Shown here: piece by piece, positions 6,806 through 16,085 of the stretch
Layout of the letters: every line of letters begins with the position of its first letter
How positions within the stretch are numbered: the stretch's first letter is position 1
From: UBA1049 sp964525815
Lineage (GTDB): Bacteria > Bacillota > Clostridia > Oscillospirales > CAG-382
Direction of reading: 5' to 3'
Length of the DNA stretch: 39,970 bases
Assembly: GCA_964525815.1 (NCBI GenBank)
Contig: CAZGJQ010000005.1
Span: forward strand, 1 to 39,970
Notes under the pieces: model-generated
Database searches by the model: none
What the model was told of the DNA's origin: nothing
Seen by the model: only the letters and a program-made list of their open reading frames with translations
Program-made: the position numbers and the translations under genes

Positions 6806-9169
6806 GTGAGGTATTTATACAGCCTTATTAATGAAATTAATACATATGACGGCACATTAGAATCTACTAATAGATTGAGGAATTTAGTTTGCTTTATATC
6901 AGATAATATAAAATATAGAAACGATTTGCTGTATCGAACAGCTTTATTTGAAGCTGCCCAAAAGATGAGAACATTTGGTTATATTAAAGGTGCCAATAGA
7001 ATCGATCTTGATGAATTGTTTGATGAAGGTTTGCATGATATAAAACATCAAACAATACAGAATTTTTATGCCTCAAAAGTTTATAGCAACAACTTGCTTG
7101 ATAAAAGGCAAAAAGAAATTATCGACACTTTTATGTCGCTAAACAAAAAGAGATTAATTGTTAGTGCCCCAACATCATTTGGTAAGACATTCTTATTAAG
7201 GGAGACTATTTATTTAAATAAAGAACGTTATAATAATATATTGCTGGTCTTCCCAACTGTTGCGTTATTAAACGAAAATACGGCCAACATGAAAAAATTC
7301 ATTAGAGATTTAGATTTAGACTATAATATCGTGAACAATGTTTATTCTAAAGTTGATATTACGTCCAGAAATATTTACATTCTAACACCGGAGAGAACGC
7401 TTAAACTATTAGCAGATCATGAAGCTCTTAATATAGATTTCTTCTTTTTTGATGAAGTCTACAAGATTGATGAAGATTTTAGTAAAGATGAAGATAGTAC
7501 AGAAACTTTAAATAACCAAGAATCAAATCAAGATAAAGGAAATAGAGCGAAGGCGTTCAGGGTGACACTATACATACTTTCAAAACTAGTAAACGAGTAT
7601 TATATTGCAGGGCCATATTTAAACTTGACTAACGTTAAAACTGGATTTTATAATTATTTACTTTTTAATGATATAACTGTCAAGCAAATCGATTTTGAAC
7701 CCACTATTAGGATTGAGATAGATGCTTGGAATAAAAAAATAATTGAACATCATCCGTTAGTTGGCGATCAAGAACTCAACTTTTACAAAAAGAACACTTT
7801 ATCAACAAAAAACAAAATTAGCGGAGTTGCTTCTTATTTGGATCATAATAAACTGGGTCAGGCAATTTTCTACTGTGCTAATCCAACATCATCAATGCAA
7901 TATGCTAAAAGTATTATTGATTCTTTGCCTGTTAACAAGAAGGTAATTGATAAACATGGTAGCTTTATCGAGCATTTAAAAAAGCGTTATGGTGTAAAAC
8001 ATAAATTTAAGGGAAGATACATTAATACATCTGATTATTGGAGCCTTATTCAAATACTTTCTGCCGGTTTTGGAGTTCATCATGGGAAGTTTCCTAAATA
8101 TATTCAAAAAGAAGTTTTAAATATGTTTGATTCTGGAGATATTGATTATCTTTTTTGCACTTCAACAATTATTGAAGGTGTCAATACTAATGCAAAAAAT
8201 GTAATTATTATTAATAACAGCATTGGCAATAAACTTATGACCCCTTTCGCATTAAAAAATATTAAAGGGCGAGCAGGAAGGTATTATCATCATTTTGTTG
8301 GAAGAGTTTTTTATATTGATAAGAAACAAAGAGAAATAGAAGAACAAGAGGATTTGAGGCTGAATTTCTCAATATATGATAATATATCGATACTTAAAGT
8401 CGACATGGACAACGCTGTTACTAACGACCTCTCCGAATCTAACAAGGCAATTAAATTAGTGAGAGAAAGCGAATTTGATAAAACAAAGCTTCCCGATAAA
8501 GTTTTTATTAAAAATCGTTTGTATCAAAGAGATTTGCAAGAGAAATATTTGAATCATCTTCTAAAAGAGTGTAATTTTGTGCTTTTTGAGGGACTAATTT
8601 GTAAAACACATAATATCAATTATTTTCTCCAAAACAGAATGATGAACTTAATTCTTGATTCCGTTGCACAAGTTGGAATAATTGATGAAAGAGTTAAGAC
8701 TCTATATCATGCTGTTGTGTCGAAATATAGCATGGAAAGATTCAAGGGGCTAATGGAGTTCCAATTAAATAATGGTTTAGGCGAGCCCGATAAAGATATT
8801 GATAAAATATATTTAAAAGTATTTGATCAGATCAAAAACATAATTGAGTATGAAGTTCCAAAACTATTATGTCTTTTTGAAGCACTCTATCAGCAAGCTG
8901 GAAGAATCAGAGGATATGATATGGATGACTTTAATTTGTCAGCTGTTATTAGATTCTTTGAATTAGGTGTAACAACCGCATTAGGCATATATCTTGTAGA
9001 GTTCGGGTATCCCATTGATGCGATAAGACTAATTGAAGAAAAGTTTTATGCATTAGGCACCATGGATTTAAATGATAGTAAAGTATTTATTAGAAGGAAT
9101 ATGAGCATTGTTAGGGGATTTCTTGATGACTATGAAATGAAGTTATTAAATAGTACATTAGAAGATTAA
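6806..9169 (+). CDS. hamB: Hachiman system helicase HamB
   Basis: This is a superfamily 2 helicase of about 787 residues and the partner of HamA. HamB is thought to sense aberrant or phage DNA and license the HamA nuclease. Motifs, numbered from a TTG at 6797, are DKRQKEIID (102-110), Walker A SAPTSFGKT (123-131), FPTVALLNE (152-160), TPER (197-200), motif II FFDEVYK (DEVY instead of DEAD/DEAH, 219-222), CTSTIIEGVN, and motif VI KGRAGRYYHH. I chose GTG 6806 because AGGGG (6792-6796) is nine bases upstream. The TTG at 6797 overlaps the hamA stop by four bases but sits directly against that Shine-Dalgarno. Overlap or near-overlap with hamA indicates translational coupling. It is full length with no frameshift. 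Confidence 0.86.
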   Translation: MRYLYSLINEINTYDGTLESTNRLRNLVCFISDNIKYRNDLLYRTALFEAAQKMRTFGYIKGANRIDLDELFDEGLHDIKHQTIQNFYASKVYSNNLLDKRQKEIIDTFMSLNKKRLIVSAPTSFGKTFLLRETIYLNKERYNNILLVFPTVALLNENTANMKKFIRDLDLDYNIVNNVYSKVDITSRNIYILTPERTLKLLADHEALNIDFFFFDEVYKIDEDFSKDEDSTETLNNQESNQDKGNRAKAFRVTLYILSKLVNEYYIAGPYLNLTNVKTGFYNYLLFNDITVKQIDFEPTIRIEIDAWNKKIIEHHPLVGDQELNFYKKNTLSTKNKISGVASYLDHNKLGQAIFYCANPTSSMQYAKSIIDSLPVNKKVIDKHGSFIEHLKKRYGVKHKFKGRYINTSDYWSLIQILSAGFGVHHGKFPKYIQKEVLNMFDSGDIDYLFCTSTIIEGVNTNAKNVIIINNSIGNKLMTPFALKNIKGRAGRYYHHFVGRVFYIDKKQREIEEQEDLRLNFSIYDNISILKVDMDNAVTNDLSESNKAIKLVRESEFDKTKLPDKVFIKNRLYQRDLQEKYLNHLLKECNFVLFEGLICKTHNINYFLQNRMMNLILDSVAQVGIIDERVKTLYHAVVSKYSMERFKGLMEFQLNNGLGEPDKDIDKIYLKVFDQIKNIIEYEVPKLLCLFEALYQQAGRIRGYDMDDFNLSAVIRFFELGVTTALGIYLVEFGYPIDAIRLIEEKFYALGTMDLNDSKVFIRRNMSIVRGFLDDYEMKLLNSTLED

Positions 9170-9544
9170 GTTAGTGAATGATGTAAGACGAACCGCTTTA
9201 TTATTTCAAGTGGCAAAGAGTATAAAATTGGACGAGGGTGATACGTAGTATGTCGTACATTTCGCTTAAAGCAGTGTATGACAACGCTGTGCAGTTGAGC
9301 ATATTCTGAAACAATCAGTTGTAAATTAACCGATTAATCAAAGCACGAAAAATGGTTAAGGTGTATCGCACCTTTATATGATTGATTATACAAGCTATGC
9401 AAAAACAAACCTTTTAACGATACCTATACTTTTTAATTATTCCTCTTTTGCCGCCTTCGAGGGGGTGCATAATTTAATTTTTCGGGGTGCAATATTAAGA
9501 CAATAGCAGTTTAATATCTTCATCACAGAAAACCATATAAAGAC

Positions 9545-9579
9545 AAAAAGGCTTTAAACAGAGTGGTTTCAAGCCTTTT
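9545..9579 (-). terminator. Bidirectional-type terminator hairpin
   Basis: AAAAGGCTT (9546-9554) pairs with AAGCCTTTT (9571-9579). After one mismatch, AAAC pairs with GTTT inside. On the minus strand the stem runs into a T-run, so it can end the leftward tRNA transcript. On the plus strand it could stop hamAB transcription. Confidence 0.65.
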
Positions 9580-9589
9580 GTGCATATAG

Positions 9590-9624
9590 AAGTAGCTTGC
9601 CATTGTATCAATGACAAGCTACTT
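9590..9624. terminator. Hairpin directly after tRNA-fMet
   Basis: AAGTAGCTTG (9590-9599) pairs with CAAGCTACTT (9615-9624), and CATTG/CAATG pairs inside it around a TAT loop with one C/A mismatch. It lies three bases beyond the encoded CCA end of tRNA-fMet. It lacks a T-run, so it may be a processing or pause hairpin rather than a full terminator. Confidence 0.5.
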
Positions 9625-9627
9625 ATT

Positions 9628-9704
<77 letters not shown>

Positions 9705-9730
9705 TTATAAGTATTAATTGTAAAAACGTT

Positions 9731-9819
9731 TGGTGCCGGAAACCGGGCTCGAACCGGTACGAGATGTTAATCTCACGGGATTTTAAGTCCCGGGCGTCTG
9801 CCAATTCCGCCACTCCGGC
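9731..9819 (-). tRNA. tRNA-Leu (TAA)
   Basis: This 89-nt class II tRNA has a long variable arm and an encoded CCA. The anticodon loop CTTAAAA gives anticodon TAA, which reads TTA and TTG leucine codons. The acceptor stem GCCGGAG pairs with TTCCGGC through one G-T wobble. It is the first gene of a two-tRNA transcript, 26 bases before tRNA-fMet. Confidence 0.97.
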
Positions 9820-9834
9820 GTCACCCACTCGCAC

Positions 9835-9863
9835 ATATTAACATATAAAGCATTCTTTGTCAA
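9835..9863 (-). promoter_or_regulatory. Promoter of the tRNA-Leu/tRNA-fMet transcript
   Basis: On the minus strand, TTGACA (9863-9858) is followed by 17 bases and TAATAT (9840-9835), 15 bases before the tRNA-Leu 5' end. This is a near-consensus housekeeping sigma promoter. Confidence 0.8.
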
Positions 9864-9907
9864 GGGAAACGCACAACTTTTTTATGAAATTGTCAAGAAA
9901 AACACTG

Positions 9908-9936
9908 TTGCAAAAAATACCTAATTACAGTATAAT
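9908..9936 (+). promoter_or_regulatory. Promoter of the ABC-2 exporter operon
   Basis: TTGCAA (9908-9913), a 17-base spacer and TATAAT (9931-9936) form a good housekeeping promoter. It leaves an untranslated leader of about 130 bases before the first permease gene. Confidence 0.7.
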
Positions 9937-10072
9937 AAAATTTATATTAAGCAGTGAAATAACCGAAAAATCTTATATTATCCACTTTAATTCTTTAATA
10001 CGGATTATTCGTTTGCGTTGGAAGCAGTTCTTTACTTATTAACCAATTATGTACGAAGGCGGCAAAAAATCT

Positions 10073-10864
10073 ATGAACCCATATTTATATATGACAAAAA
10101 TAAAGCTGCTTTTATCCCTGAACTACAGGTTTGAGTTCTTTACTAATTTGGCGGTGCAGATAATATTGCTGTTTGTTTCATCCTTCTTCTGGAAGGCTGC
10201 CTTCAGAGGACTGGATACGGTGCAGATGGTTGACGAACGGCAGATGATTGTTTATTCGGTTATGTCGATAGTACTGGCAAGCATATTCACTGCTTCTGTT
10301 GAATCAAATATCCGCAGCAAGGTAAGGCGGGGAAACGTGGCTGTAGATTACATAAAGCCGGTAAACATATTCTGTATGTACTTTGCGGAGGACATCGGGA
10401 ACATGGTCACCAACATAGTTCAGAGGGTTATACCGGTCTTGGCTTGCTCAAGCCTGTTTATTGTTGTGCCCAAGCCGGCATCTATTCCGCATTTTTTTCT
10501 GTTCCTGGCAAGCACCTGTTTAAGCTTTTTGATTCTATGGTTTATATCCGCTCTTGTCGGGTTATTTTATTTTAAGGCCATTGAGATGGGTCCGATCGGA
10601 ATTATTAAGGATTACCTGATAAGGCTGCTTGCCGGAACCTTTGTACCTATTTGGTTTTTTCCTGCAGCGGTGCAAACGGTGCTGCAGTTCCTTCCCTTTA
10701 TTTATACCTACCAGCTCCCGCTGTCCATTTTTATAGGAAGAGCCTCCTTGGGTGAAGCGTTTTGGGGCATTTTCATACAAATAATATGGGTGTTTGTGTT
10801 CTACCTGTTATTTATCAGATTAAAAAACAGAATAGAAAAGAACATTCTTGTTCAGGGCGGTTAA
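10073..10864 (+). CDS. ABC-2 family exporter permease (first subunit)
   Basis: This is an integral membrane subunit of about 263 residues with roughly six predicted helices, for example FFTNLAVQIILLFVSSFFW near the start and IIWVFVFYLLFI at the end. The length, the R-x-G-N-V and D-Y-I-K-P-V loop after the second helix, and the neighbouring second permease and ATPase fit the ABC2_membrane_6 (former DUF990) group. I chose ATG 10073 over 10049 because GAAGGCGG precedes it and the helix-rich part starts there. The substrate is not evident. Confidence 0.8.
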   Translation: MNPYLYMTKIKLLLSLNYRFEFFTNLAVQIILLFVSSFFWKAAFRGLDTVQMVDERQMIVYSVMSIVLASIFTASVESNIRSKVRRGNVAVDYIKPVNIFCMYFAEDIGNMVTNIVQRVIPVLACSSLFIVVPKPASIPHFFLFLASTCLSFLILWFISALVGLFYFKAIEMGPIGIIKDYLIRLLAGTFVPIWFFPAAVQTVLQFLPFIYTYQLPLSIFIGRASLGEAFWGIFIQIIWVFVFYLLFIRLKNRIEKNILVQGG

Positions 10865-10878
10865 AACGGGAGTGCTTT

Positions 10879-11691
10879 ATGAAAAAAACAGTTCGATATT
10901 TTTCAATGGCGAAATACTTTCTGAAAATAAATATTCAATGCGGCTTGGAATATCCGGCTTATCTGATATCGTGGCTTATCAGCAACCCGCTTCAGTTTTT
11001 CTTCGGGATCATAACGGTAAAGGTTGTGATAAACAACTTTCATGCCTTGGAGGGCTGGAGCTTTGAGCAGATAGCCTTTTTATACGGGCTCGGAATAATA
11101 AGCCACGGTCTTTCCGTAGTGTTTTTTATTCAGACCTGGTATATGGACTACATGATTACAGACGGGGAGTTCGACCGTTTGATGGTCAGACCGCTGAACG
11201 TGTTCTTTCAGTTCTGCTTTATAAACTTCAACTTCATAGGAATCACAGATATGCTCCCCGGCATGGTAATCTTTGTTTACGGCTGTATCGCTTCCGGCTT
11301 TCCGTTTACCCTGATGAATATTATAAAGGTATTGATTGTTATCATAGGAGCAACCTTGTTGAGAGGAGCAATATATTCCATTTCCGGCTCGCTGGCATTC
11401 TGGACAAAAAGGTCGGGCATTTTAACCTCCATATATCTGACCCTCTTTACATATACAACCCAGTACCCTATCAGTATTTTCCCCAAGCTGATTCAGGATT
11501 TGCTTACCTTTGTAATGCCGTTGGCATTTATAAGCTATTTTCCGTCAAGCGAATTCTTTGGGATAGATACCGGCTATAGGTTCTTAGGCAGTCTCAGTGT
11601 CTGGACGCTTGGAGTGGGCATATCGCTTTATATACTTAGTATGCTTGTTTTCAGGATAGGGTTGAGGCGATACGAGAGCTCGGGCTCCTGA
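10879..11691 (+). CDS. ABC-2 family exporter permease (second subunit)
   Basis: This is a 270-residue membrane protein of the same ABC2_membrane_6 type as the preceding gene, with matching layout: a first helix after SWLISNPLQFF, a loop with D-R-L-M-V-R-P-L-N-V, and a C-terminal helix ending in RIGLRRYES. ATG 10879 has CGGGAG upstream. An open frame reaches back into the previous gene but overlaps it, so the later start is preferred. It should form a heterodimeric pore with the first permease, driven by the ATPase that follows 31 bases later. Confidence 0.82.
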   Translation: MKKTVRYFSMAKYFLKINIQCGLEYPAYLISWLISNPLQFFFGIITVKVVINNFHALEGWSFEQIAFLYGLGIISHGLSVVFFIQTWYMDYMITDGEFDRLMVRPLNVFFQFCFINFNFIGITDMLPGMVIFVYGCIASGFPFTLMNIIKVLIVIIGATLLRGAIYSISGSLAFWTKRSGILTSIYLTLFTYTTQYPISIFPKLIQDLLTFVMPLAFISYFPSSEFFGIDTGYRFLGSLSVWTLGVGISLYILSMLVFRIGLRRYESSGS

Positions 11692-11722
11692 GGCTAAGAA
11701 AGGGAAAAAAGGAATAATATAT

Positions 11723-12736
11723 ATGGAAAAAACCGATAAACTGCCTGTTATAAAAGCGGTTGAGCTTACAAAGGAGTTTGTTGTCAAGAAAAAGGAAAGC
11801 GGAATAAAGGGTGCGGTCAAGAACCTGTTTTTTGCGGAAAAGTCGGTCAAAAAGGCTGTGGACGGCGTTAGCTTTAAGGTACAGGAGGGCGAGATAATTG
11901 GCTTTATCGGACCTAACGGGGCGGGGAAGAGCACAACCATAAAAATGATGTGCGGCATACTTAATCCGAGCAGCGGGCAGGTTCTGATAAACGGCTTGTC
12001 ACCCGTAAAAGACAGACAAACTATCGTTAAGAATCTCGGTGTCGTATTCGGTCAAAGGTCTCAGCTGTATTGGGATTTGCGGCTGGGTGAATCCTTTGAG
12101 CTGCTGCGCAGAATCTATGAAGTCGACAAGGATAAATATGACGAAACCATGGCTACTCTGGACAGAATACTGGGTATAAACGATATAATAAACACTCCCG
12201 TACGCCAGCTCAGTCTCGGACAAAGGATGCGAGGGGATCTTGCCGCCGCAATGCTTCATTCACCCTCCCTGTTGTTTCTGGACGAGCCCACCATCGGACT
12301 TGACGTTGAGGTTAAGTATTCTATCCGTAAGTTCATAAAAGAGATAAACAAAAAATACCGCACCACGGTTATTCTGACAACACATGATTTGGACGATGTT
12401 CAGGCGTTGTGCGACAGGATAATTATTATCAACGACGGGAGGATTATCTCAGATTCCTCCCTGGATGAGATAATAGAAAAAAACGCACCGAAAAGGCAGC
12501 TTATAGTTGACCTTTATACGGACGACATACATATCGAGCATCCAAGCGCCGAGGTCGTCAAAGTCGAGGGGCAGAGAGTAACCATAAAATTCAAAAAGAC
12601 CGAGGTTTCAGCAGCGGAATTAATAGGTTATATATCCGGGAAATATGCAATAAGAGATATTTCTCTGGTAGAATCGGATATTGACGACATTATAAGAAAT
12701 ATCTACAGGCAGCAGAAGGAAGCTGAAATAAGGTAA
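11723..12736 (+). CDS. ABC transporter ATP-binding protein of the ABC-2 exporter
   Basis: This 337-residue ATPase energises the two permeases encoded just before it. Motifs are Walker A GPNGAGKS (63-70), Q-loop Q111, signature LSLGQ (163-167, Leu in place of the usual Gly), Walker B LLFLDEP (183-189), and switch His in TTHD (H221). An insertion before the core (SGIKGAVKNLF, about 26-36) and a C-terminal domain of about 80 residues are typical of ATPases paired with this permease group. Three genes on one strand with short gaps indicate one operon driven from 9908-9936. Confidence 0.9.
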   Translation: MEKTDKLPVIKAVELTKEFVVKKKESGIKGAVKNLFFAEKSVKKAVDGVSFKVQEGEIIGFIGPNGAGKSTTIKMMCGILNPSSGQVLINGLSPVKDRQTIVKNLGVVFGQRSQLYWDLRLGESFELLRRIYEVDKDKYDETMATLDRILGINDIINTPVRQLSLGQRMRGDLAAAMLHSPSLLFLDEPTIGLDVEVKYSIRKFIKEINKKYRTTVILTTHDLDDVQALCDRIIIINDGRIISDSSLDEIIEKNAPKRQLIVDLYTDDIHIEHPSAEVVKVEGQRVTIKFKKTEVSAAELIGYISGKYAIRDISLVESDIDDIIRNIYRQQKEAEIR

Positions 12737-12768
12737 ACTGCTTGAATAAATAAGCTCGGAAAACACAC

Positions 12769-12796
12769 AAAAAACCCTGAAAAATCAGGGTTTTTT
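12769..12796. terminator. Bidirectional terminator
   Basis: AAAAAACCCTGA (12769-12780) and TCAGGGTTTTTT (12785-12796) form a perfect 12-bp stem with an AAAA loop, flanked by A and T runs. It lies between the convergent ABC operon and the DUF4855 gene and can serve both. Confidence 0.9.
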
Positions 12797-12809
12797 GTTA
12801 TTAATATGC

Positions 12810-15800
12810 TCAGCCTATCGTTATTTCAACATCACACGCATCCGAATAGTCGAGCTGCTCGGAATAGGCATAGGAGAAGGAATCTGTTCCCGTGAAGCCC
12901 TTGTTTGGGTAATACATAAATGTACCGTCTTCATTTATGGTAACTGTTCCGTTCTTGGGTGACTCAAATATTTTATACTTGGATATTGCGGCGTTGTTCC
13001 CGGTAGCCAGTGTATCCGTAAGGATTTTGTCCTTTTCTGCGTTGAAGGAGAGCTTATCCACAGTATCGGGCTTGATAACTAAGGTTCCCTTCATAAAATC
13101 ATAGGTATATTCATATATAAGCCTTACCTTGGGGTCGTCCGATAGTGCCGCCAGATAAAACGCACCCGGCATTCCTCCCTGATAGTACATATGCAGTGCA
13201 TCAATGTAGCCGTAGTACACGCCGAACTTAAGATATTCCATCCAGCGCTTGTAAAAGGTCTCGTTGCTTATCGCCTTGGGATCAATCTCCAGCTCAACGC
13301 ACATATTATACAGCTTGGTCAATATTGCGCAGTTATGGAGATATGATATGGGAGTTGTTTCATTGAATGCATAATTGGGCTGCATACATGCGAAATCAAA
13401 TCCGTATTCTCTGTACTGGTTGTAACCGTTTGCCACATAATAAGGAATCCAGAAGAACTGGTAGCCCTTGGAATGTATTAGCGCAGAAACACCGTTAAGC
13501 AGCTCCATCTCAAACTCGTTTTTGTTCATTGATTCATGATGCCAATAGAAGCCGCAAAACTCAAGGTTCTCATAATTGCCCTGATTGAATTTTTTGAAGA
13601 ACTCCCCGATATACCAATCAATAGCCGCAACCCGCTTATCTACACTGGAGAGTATGTCGCTTGTTCCGTCTCCGGTTATATCGCCGAACAAAATATCATG
13701 AGAGGGATACAGCAGTGCTATGTAAACCTTGTACTTAAAATCGTTGTCAAGGTTCAGCTCTTCCTTAACAATTTGTGCCGCCTGGTTGAGCGCATCGATA
13801 TTGTAATCCTCGGTAAACATATTGTCGAGCACATATTCCCAGTCCGATTTTATCGAGCCTTCGTGCGATTTACCGCCCGAAGGCATTCCGCCCGAAGGAA
13901 GATACAGGTATCCGTCGAACATAGTGTCAAGTATGTTTCCGTCCTTATCAAGATATGCGACATAGGGCATATACTGCTCTACCGAGACAAGCCCTGCGGT
14001 TCCGCCGCTGCCGTAGCTGCAATGGTAGGAGAGCATAATATCCTTTGCTCCGCCGAGTACATTCGGACCCGGCATTTGATATTCCTCGGATAGGAACTTG
14101 GTAGGATTAACATCAAGCGAGCTCAACGCTTTTGTGGAGGAATCAACCCTTTTAGTACCCCAGACCTCAAGCTCGTCGCAGCCCGCCCAGCCGGCTACAT
14201 CAAACGAAAAACGAACGAAACGAGCCTTGCAGGCGTTTTGCAAATCAAACTCCACCTTTACGGTTTCCACTGTATCGGCGTCCGGGAAGGTTGAACTGCC
14301 AACCTTATACCAATCGACTCCGTCATCCGATAAATAGTAGTGTATATTCGGGGGCAGAGTTACCGCCCATTCCTTATATCTTACAAAGCTTGCGGTGAAG
14401 CCCTTCACGGAGCTTGTCTTTGTCAGGTCAAAAACCACATCACGGTGCGCTCCGAAATGGAACTTAAAGAACTGTCCGCTGTGTATATTCGTGCTTGTTG
14501 AGAACTTCCCGTCCGTAAGCATTGTTTCGGTAATTGCGGAATTATACTCCTTCTCCGAAGAATCAAGCGGTACCGCAGAGATAATCTGGGGGGATAATCC
14601 TTTTATAAGATTTATTTTTTTGCTGTAATCGGATTGAGAGGAGCTCCAGAATTCTTCCTCTGTTATAGTGGGAAGCACTATGTCGGGATAAAGAGTGTCC
14701 CTTGCTTCTTCCTCCGTACCATAACGGTATACAGCCGTTTCCTCTATCAGATACCAATTATAATCGGACTGAGGAACAGAGAACTTAATATATCGGGCAG
14801 AAACTCCGTATGAAAGGCAGAGTGCATAATTAAATGTAGAGCAATCCCTGTTGCTCGGTCCGTACACGCTTCCGATTTCAACAAAATCGTTGTTGTCGGA
14901 CGAAACGGAGAAGGTTACATAATCGGGCAGAGATATATCCGCCATATAGTTGTTAAAGAACGATATTTCAAAATCGGCGGCATCGTTTATGACCTCACCC
15001 AAGTCAACCACAATCTCCAGCGGTTCTCCGCCTTCAAAGCCTACCCAGGCTCCGCTCTCATACAACGCTTCCAGCGGCGCTCCGTCCGTAAGCTTGTTTT
15101 TGTCGTTGGTGAATCTGTTTTTGTCCGCATCCCTTGATAATGTATATGAATTACCCTTAGAAATGTTTTGTCTAAACATTGCTCGATCAACCCTATCGTT
15201 AGAAATTGAATTAATAAGGGCAGCTCTTTCCTCATATCCGACGCTGTCATCATCGTACAGCTCAATGAGTCTGTTTACAAACTGTATGTTTTTATCTTCC
15301 GCCTCAACATCAGCAATTACGGACAGCTCGTCAAGAAACAGCCATGCGGAGCCTTTTGCAATGGTAAAGCGTATGTATCTTGCTTCTAAATATCGGTTCA
15401 TTTCAAGTCGTGCGACCTTCATTACGTCCGGCTCATATTCGGGCATTTTTGCGTTCCCGGCTACGCTCCAGTTCTCGCCGTCCAGAGAGTACCTTATCAT
15501 CACGCTTGAGGGAGGTGCAATACCGGCGATTCTGGTTGAAAGGTAGCTTGCCTCAAAAGCATAAATTCTGTCGTATACTTCCTCTAAATCGATTGTTACG
15601 ATAAGAGAAGAGGCAGTCCATCCGCTCAGCTTGGAATCGGAGTAGCCTGCGCTTGCGGCCGCAAAAATACCGTCGGTAAGCTCGCTCCCGAAGGTGTCCG
15701 GGTATGCCTCGCCCGCTTCGGCATTAACCTCATAGGGCTTTGCTATGCTTATTACCGTCGAATATGTAGGTGATATGGCTTCGTCCGGCGACGAGGTATC

Positions 15801-15914
15801 CGACGTGCCATCCTCCGAACCATCGCTGCTTGTACCATCATTTTCTTTTGTGCATGCTGTTATAAATAGGGTCAGCAGCATTATAACAGCCAAAAATAAA
15901 GCTATTTTTTTCAA
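12810..15914 (-). CDS. DUF4855 lipoprotein with discoidin-like domains
   Basis: This is a 1034-residue surface lipoprotein. A signal peptide ends in the lipobox ITAC (C21), followed by a Ser/Asp/Glu-rich linker. Three discoidin (F5/8 type C-like) modules follow at about 65-205, 265-400 and 460-585, each with an L-x-D-G start and a closing A-R-Y-I-R-F or A-R-F-V-R-F strand. A DUF4855 domain at about 610-930 contains CGFYWHHESMN and QFFWIPYYVANGYN. A C-terminal cadherin/Ig-like repeat ends the protein, with GTVTINEDGTFMYYP and GTDSFSY. Discoidin modules commonly bind glycans; DUF4855 has a barrel-like, glycosidase-looking pattern but no proven activity. The start is TTG with GGGAGGA seven bases upstream. 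It is probably a monocistronic gene. Confidence 0.85.
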   Translation of the reverse strand: MKKIALFLAVIMLLTLFITACTKENDGTSSDGSEDGTSDTSSPDEAISPTYSTVISIAKPYEVNAEAGEAYPDTFGSELTDGIFAAASAGYSDSKLSGWTASSLIVTIDLEEVYDRIYAFEASYLSTRIAGIAPPSSVMIRYSLDGENWSVAGNAKMPEYEPDVMKVARLEMNRYLEARYIRFTIAKGSAWLFLDELSVIADVEAEDKNIQFVNRLIELYDDDSVGYEERAALINSISNDRVDRAMFRQNISKGNSYTLSRDADKNRFTNDKNKLTDGAPLEALYESGAWVGFEGGEPLEIVVDLGEVINDAADFEISFFNNYMADISLPDYVTFSVSSDNNDFVEIGSVYGPSNRDCSTFNYALCLSYGVSARYIKFSVPQSDYNWYLIEETAVYRYGTEEEARDTLYPDIVLPTITEEEFWSSSQSDYSKKINLIKGLSPQIISAVPLDSSEKEYNSAITETMLTDGKFSTSTNIHSGQFFKFHFGAHRDVVFDLTKTSSVKGFTASFVRYKEWAVTLPPNIHYYLSDDGVDWYKVGSSTFPDADTVETVKVEFDLQNACKARFVRFSFDVAGWAGCDELEVWGTKRVDSSTKALSSLDVNPTKFLSEEYQMPGPNVLGGAKDIMLSYHCSYGSGGTAGLVSVEQYMPYVAYLDKDGNILDTMFDGYLYLPSGGMPSGGKSHEGSIKSDWEYVLDNMFTEDYNIDALNQAAQIVKEELNLDNDFKYKVYIALLYPSHDILFGDITGDGTSDILSSVDKRVAAIDWYIGEFFKKFNQGNYENLEFCGFYWHHESMNKNEFEMELLNGVSALIHSKGYQFFWIPYYVANGYNQYREYGFDFACMQPNYAFNETTPISYLHNCAILTKLYNMCVELEIDPKAISNETFYKRWMEYLKFGVYYGYIDALHMYYQGGMPGAFYLAALSDDPKVRLIYEYTYDFMKGTLVIKPDTVDKLSFNAEKDKILTDTLATGNNAAISKYKIFESPKNGTVTINEDGTFMYYPNKGFTGTDSFSYAYSEQLDYSDACDVEITIG

Positions 15915-15948
15915 TGCAAAATCCTCCCGCTTATTACTGTCGAAGGAT

Positions 15949-15977
15949 AGTATATCAGAAAAACATTATTATAACAA
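15949..15977 (-). promoter_or_regulatory. Promoter of the DUF4855 lipoprotein gene
   Basis: On the minus strand, TTGTTA (15977-15972), a 17-base spacer and TATACT (15954-15949) lie about 35 bases before the TTG start. Confidence 0.6.
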
Positions 15978-16085
15978 GAAAAATATTGCAAATATTTAAT
16001 CCCTGAAACGGTAATTTTATCATTCTGAATAATAGCTGTCACGGGATAAATAATACTAATACATCAAGGTACTGAGAGGTAAGAA

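Larger units (their letters stand above)
9170..9627. other. Intergenic stretch between defence island and tRNA genes
   Basis: I find no supported gene. A 19-codon ORF at 9250-9309 is too short to call. The right half holds two strong hairpins, listed separately. A short repeated GGGGTGCA near 9463 and 9485 is too small to call an attachment site. Confidence 0.6.

Noticed and set aside
9250..9309. A 19-codon ORF beginning MSYISLKAVYDN downstream of hamB
   Set aside because: It is too short to support, has only a weak ribosome binding site and ends abruptly. It may be a remnant but cannot be shown.
9358..9374. Small hairpin AAGGTG/CACCTT as a hamB terminator
   Set aside because: The stem has six pairs and no T-run. 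The stronger hairpins at 9545-9624 are better candidates.
9463..9495. Short direct repeat GGGGTGCA as a possible attachment site
   Set aside because: Eight bases repeated within about 25 bases is expected by chance, and it does not match the tRNA 3' ends.
9857..10042. 61-codon ORF between the tRNA genes and the ABC operon
   Set aside because: It overlaps two good promoters and encodes no recognisable protein.
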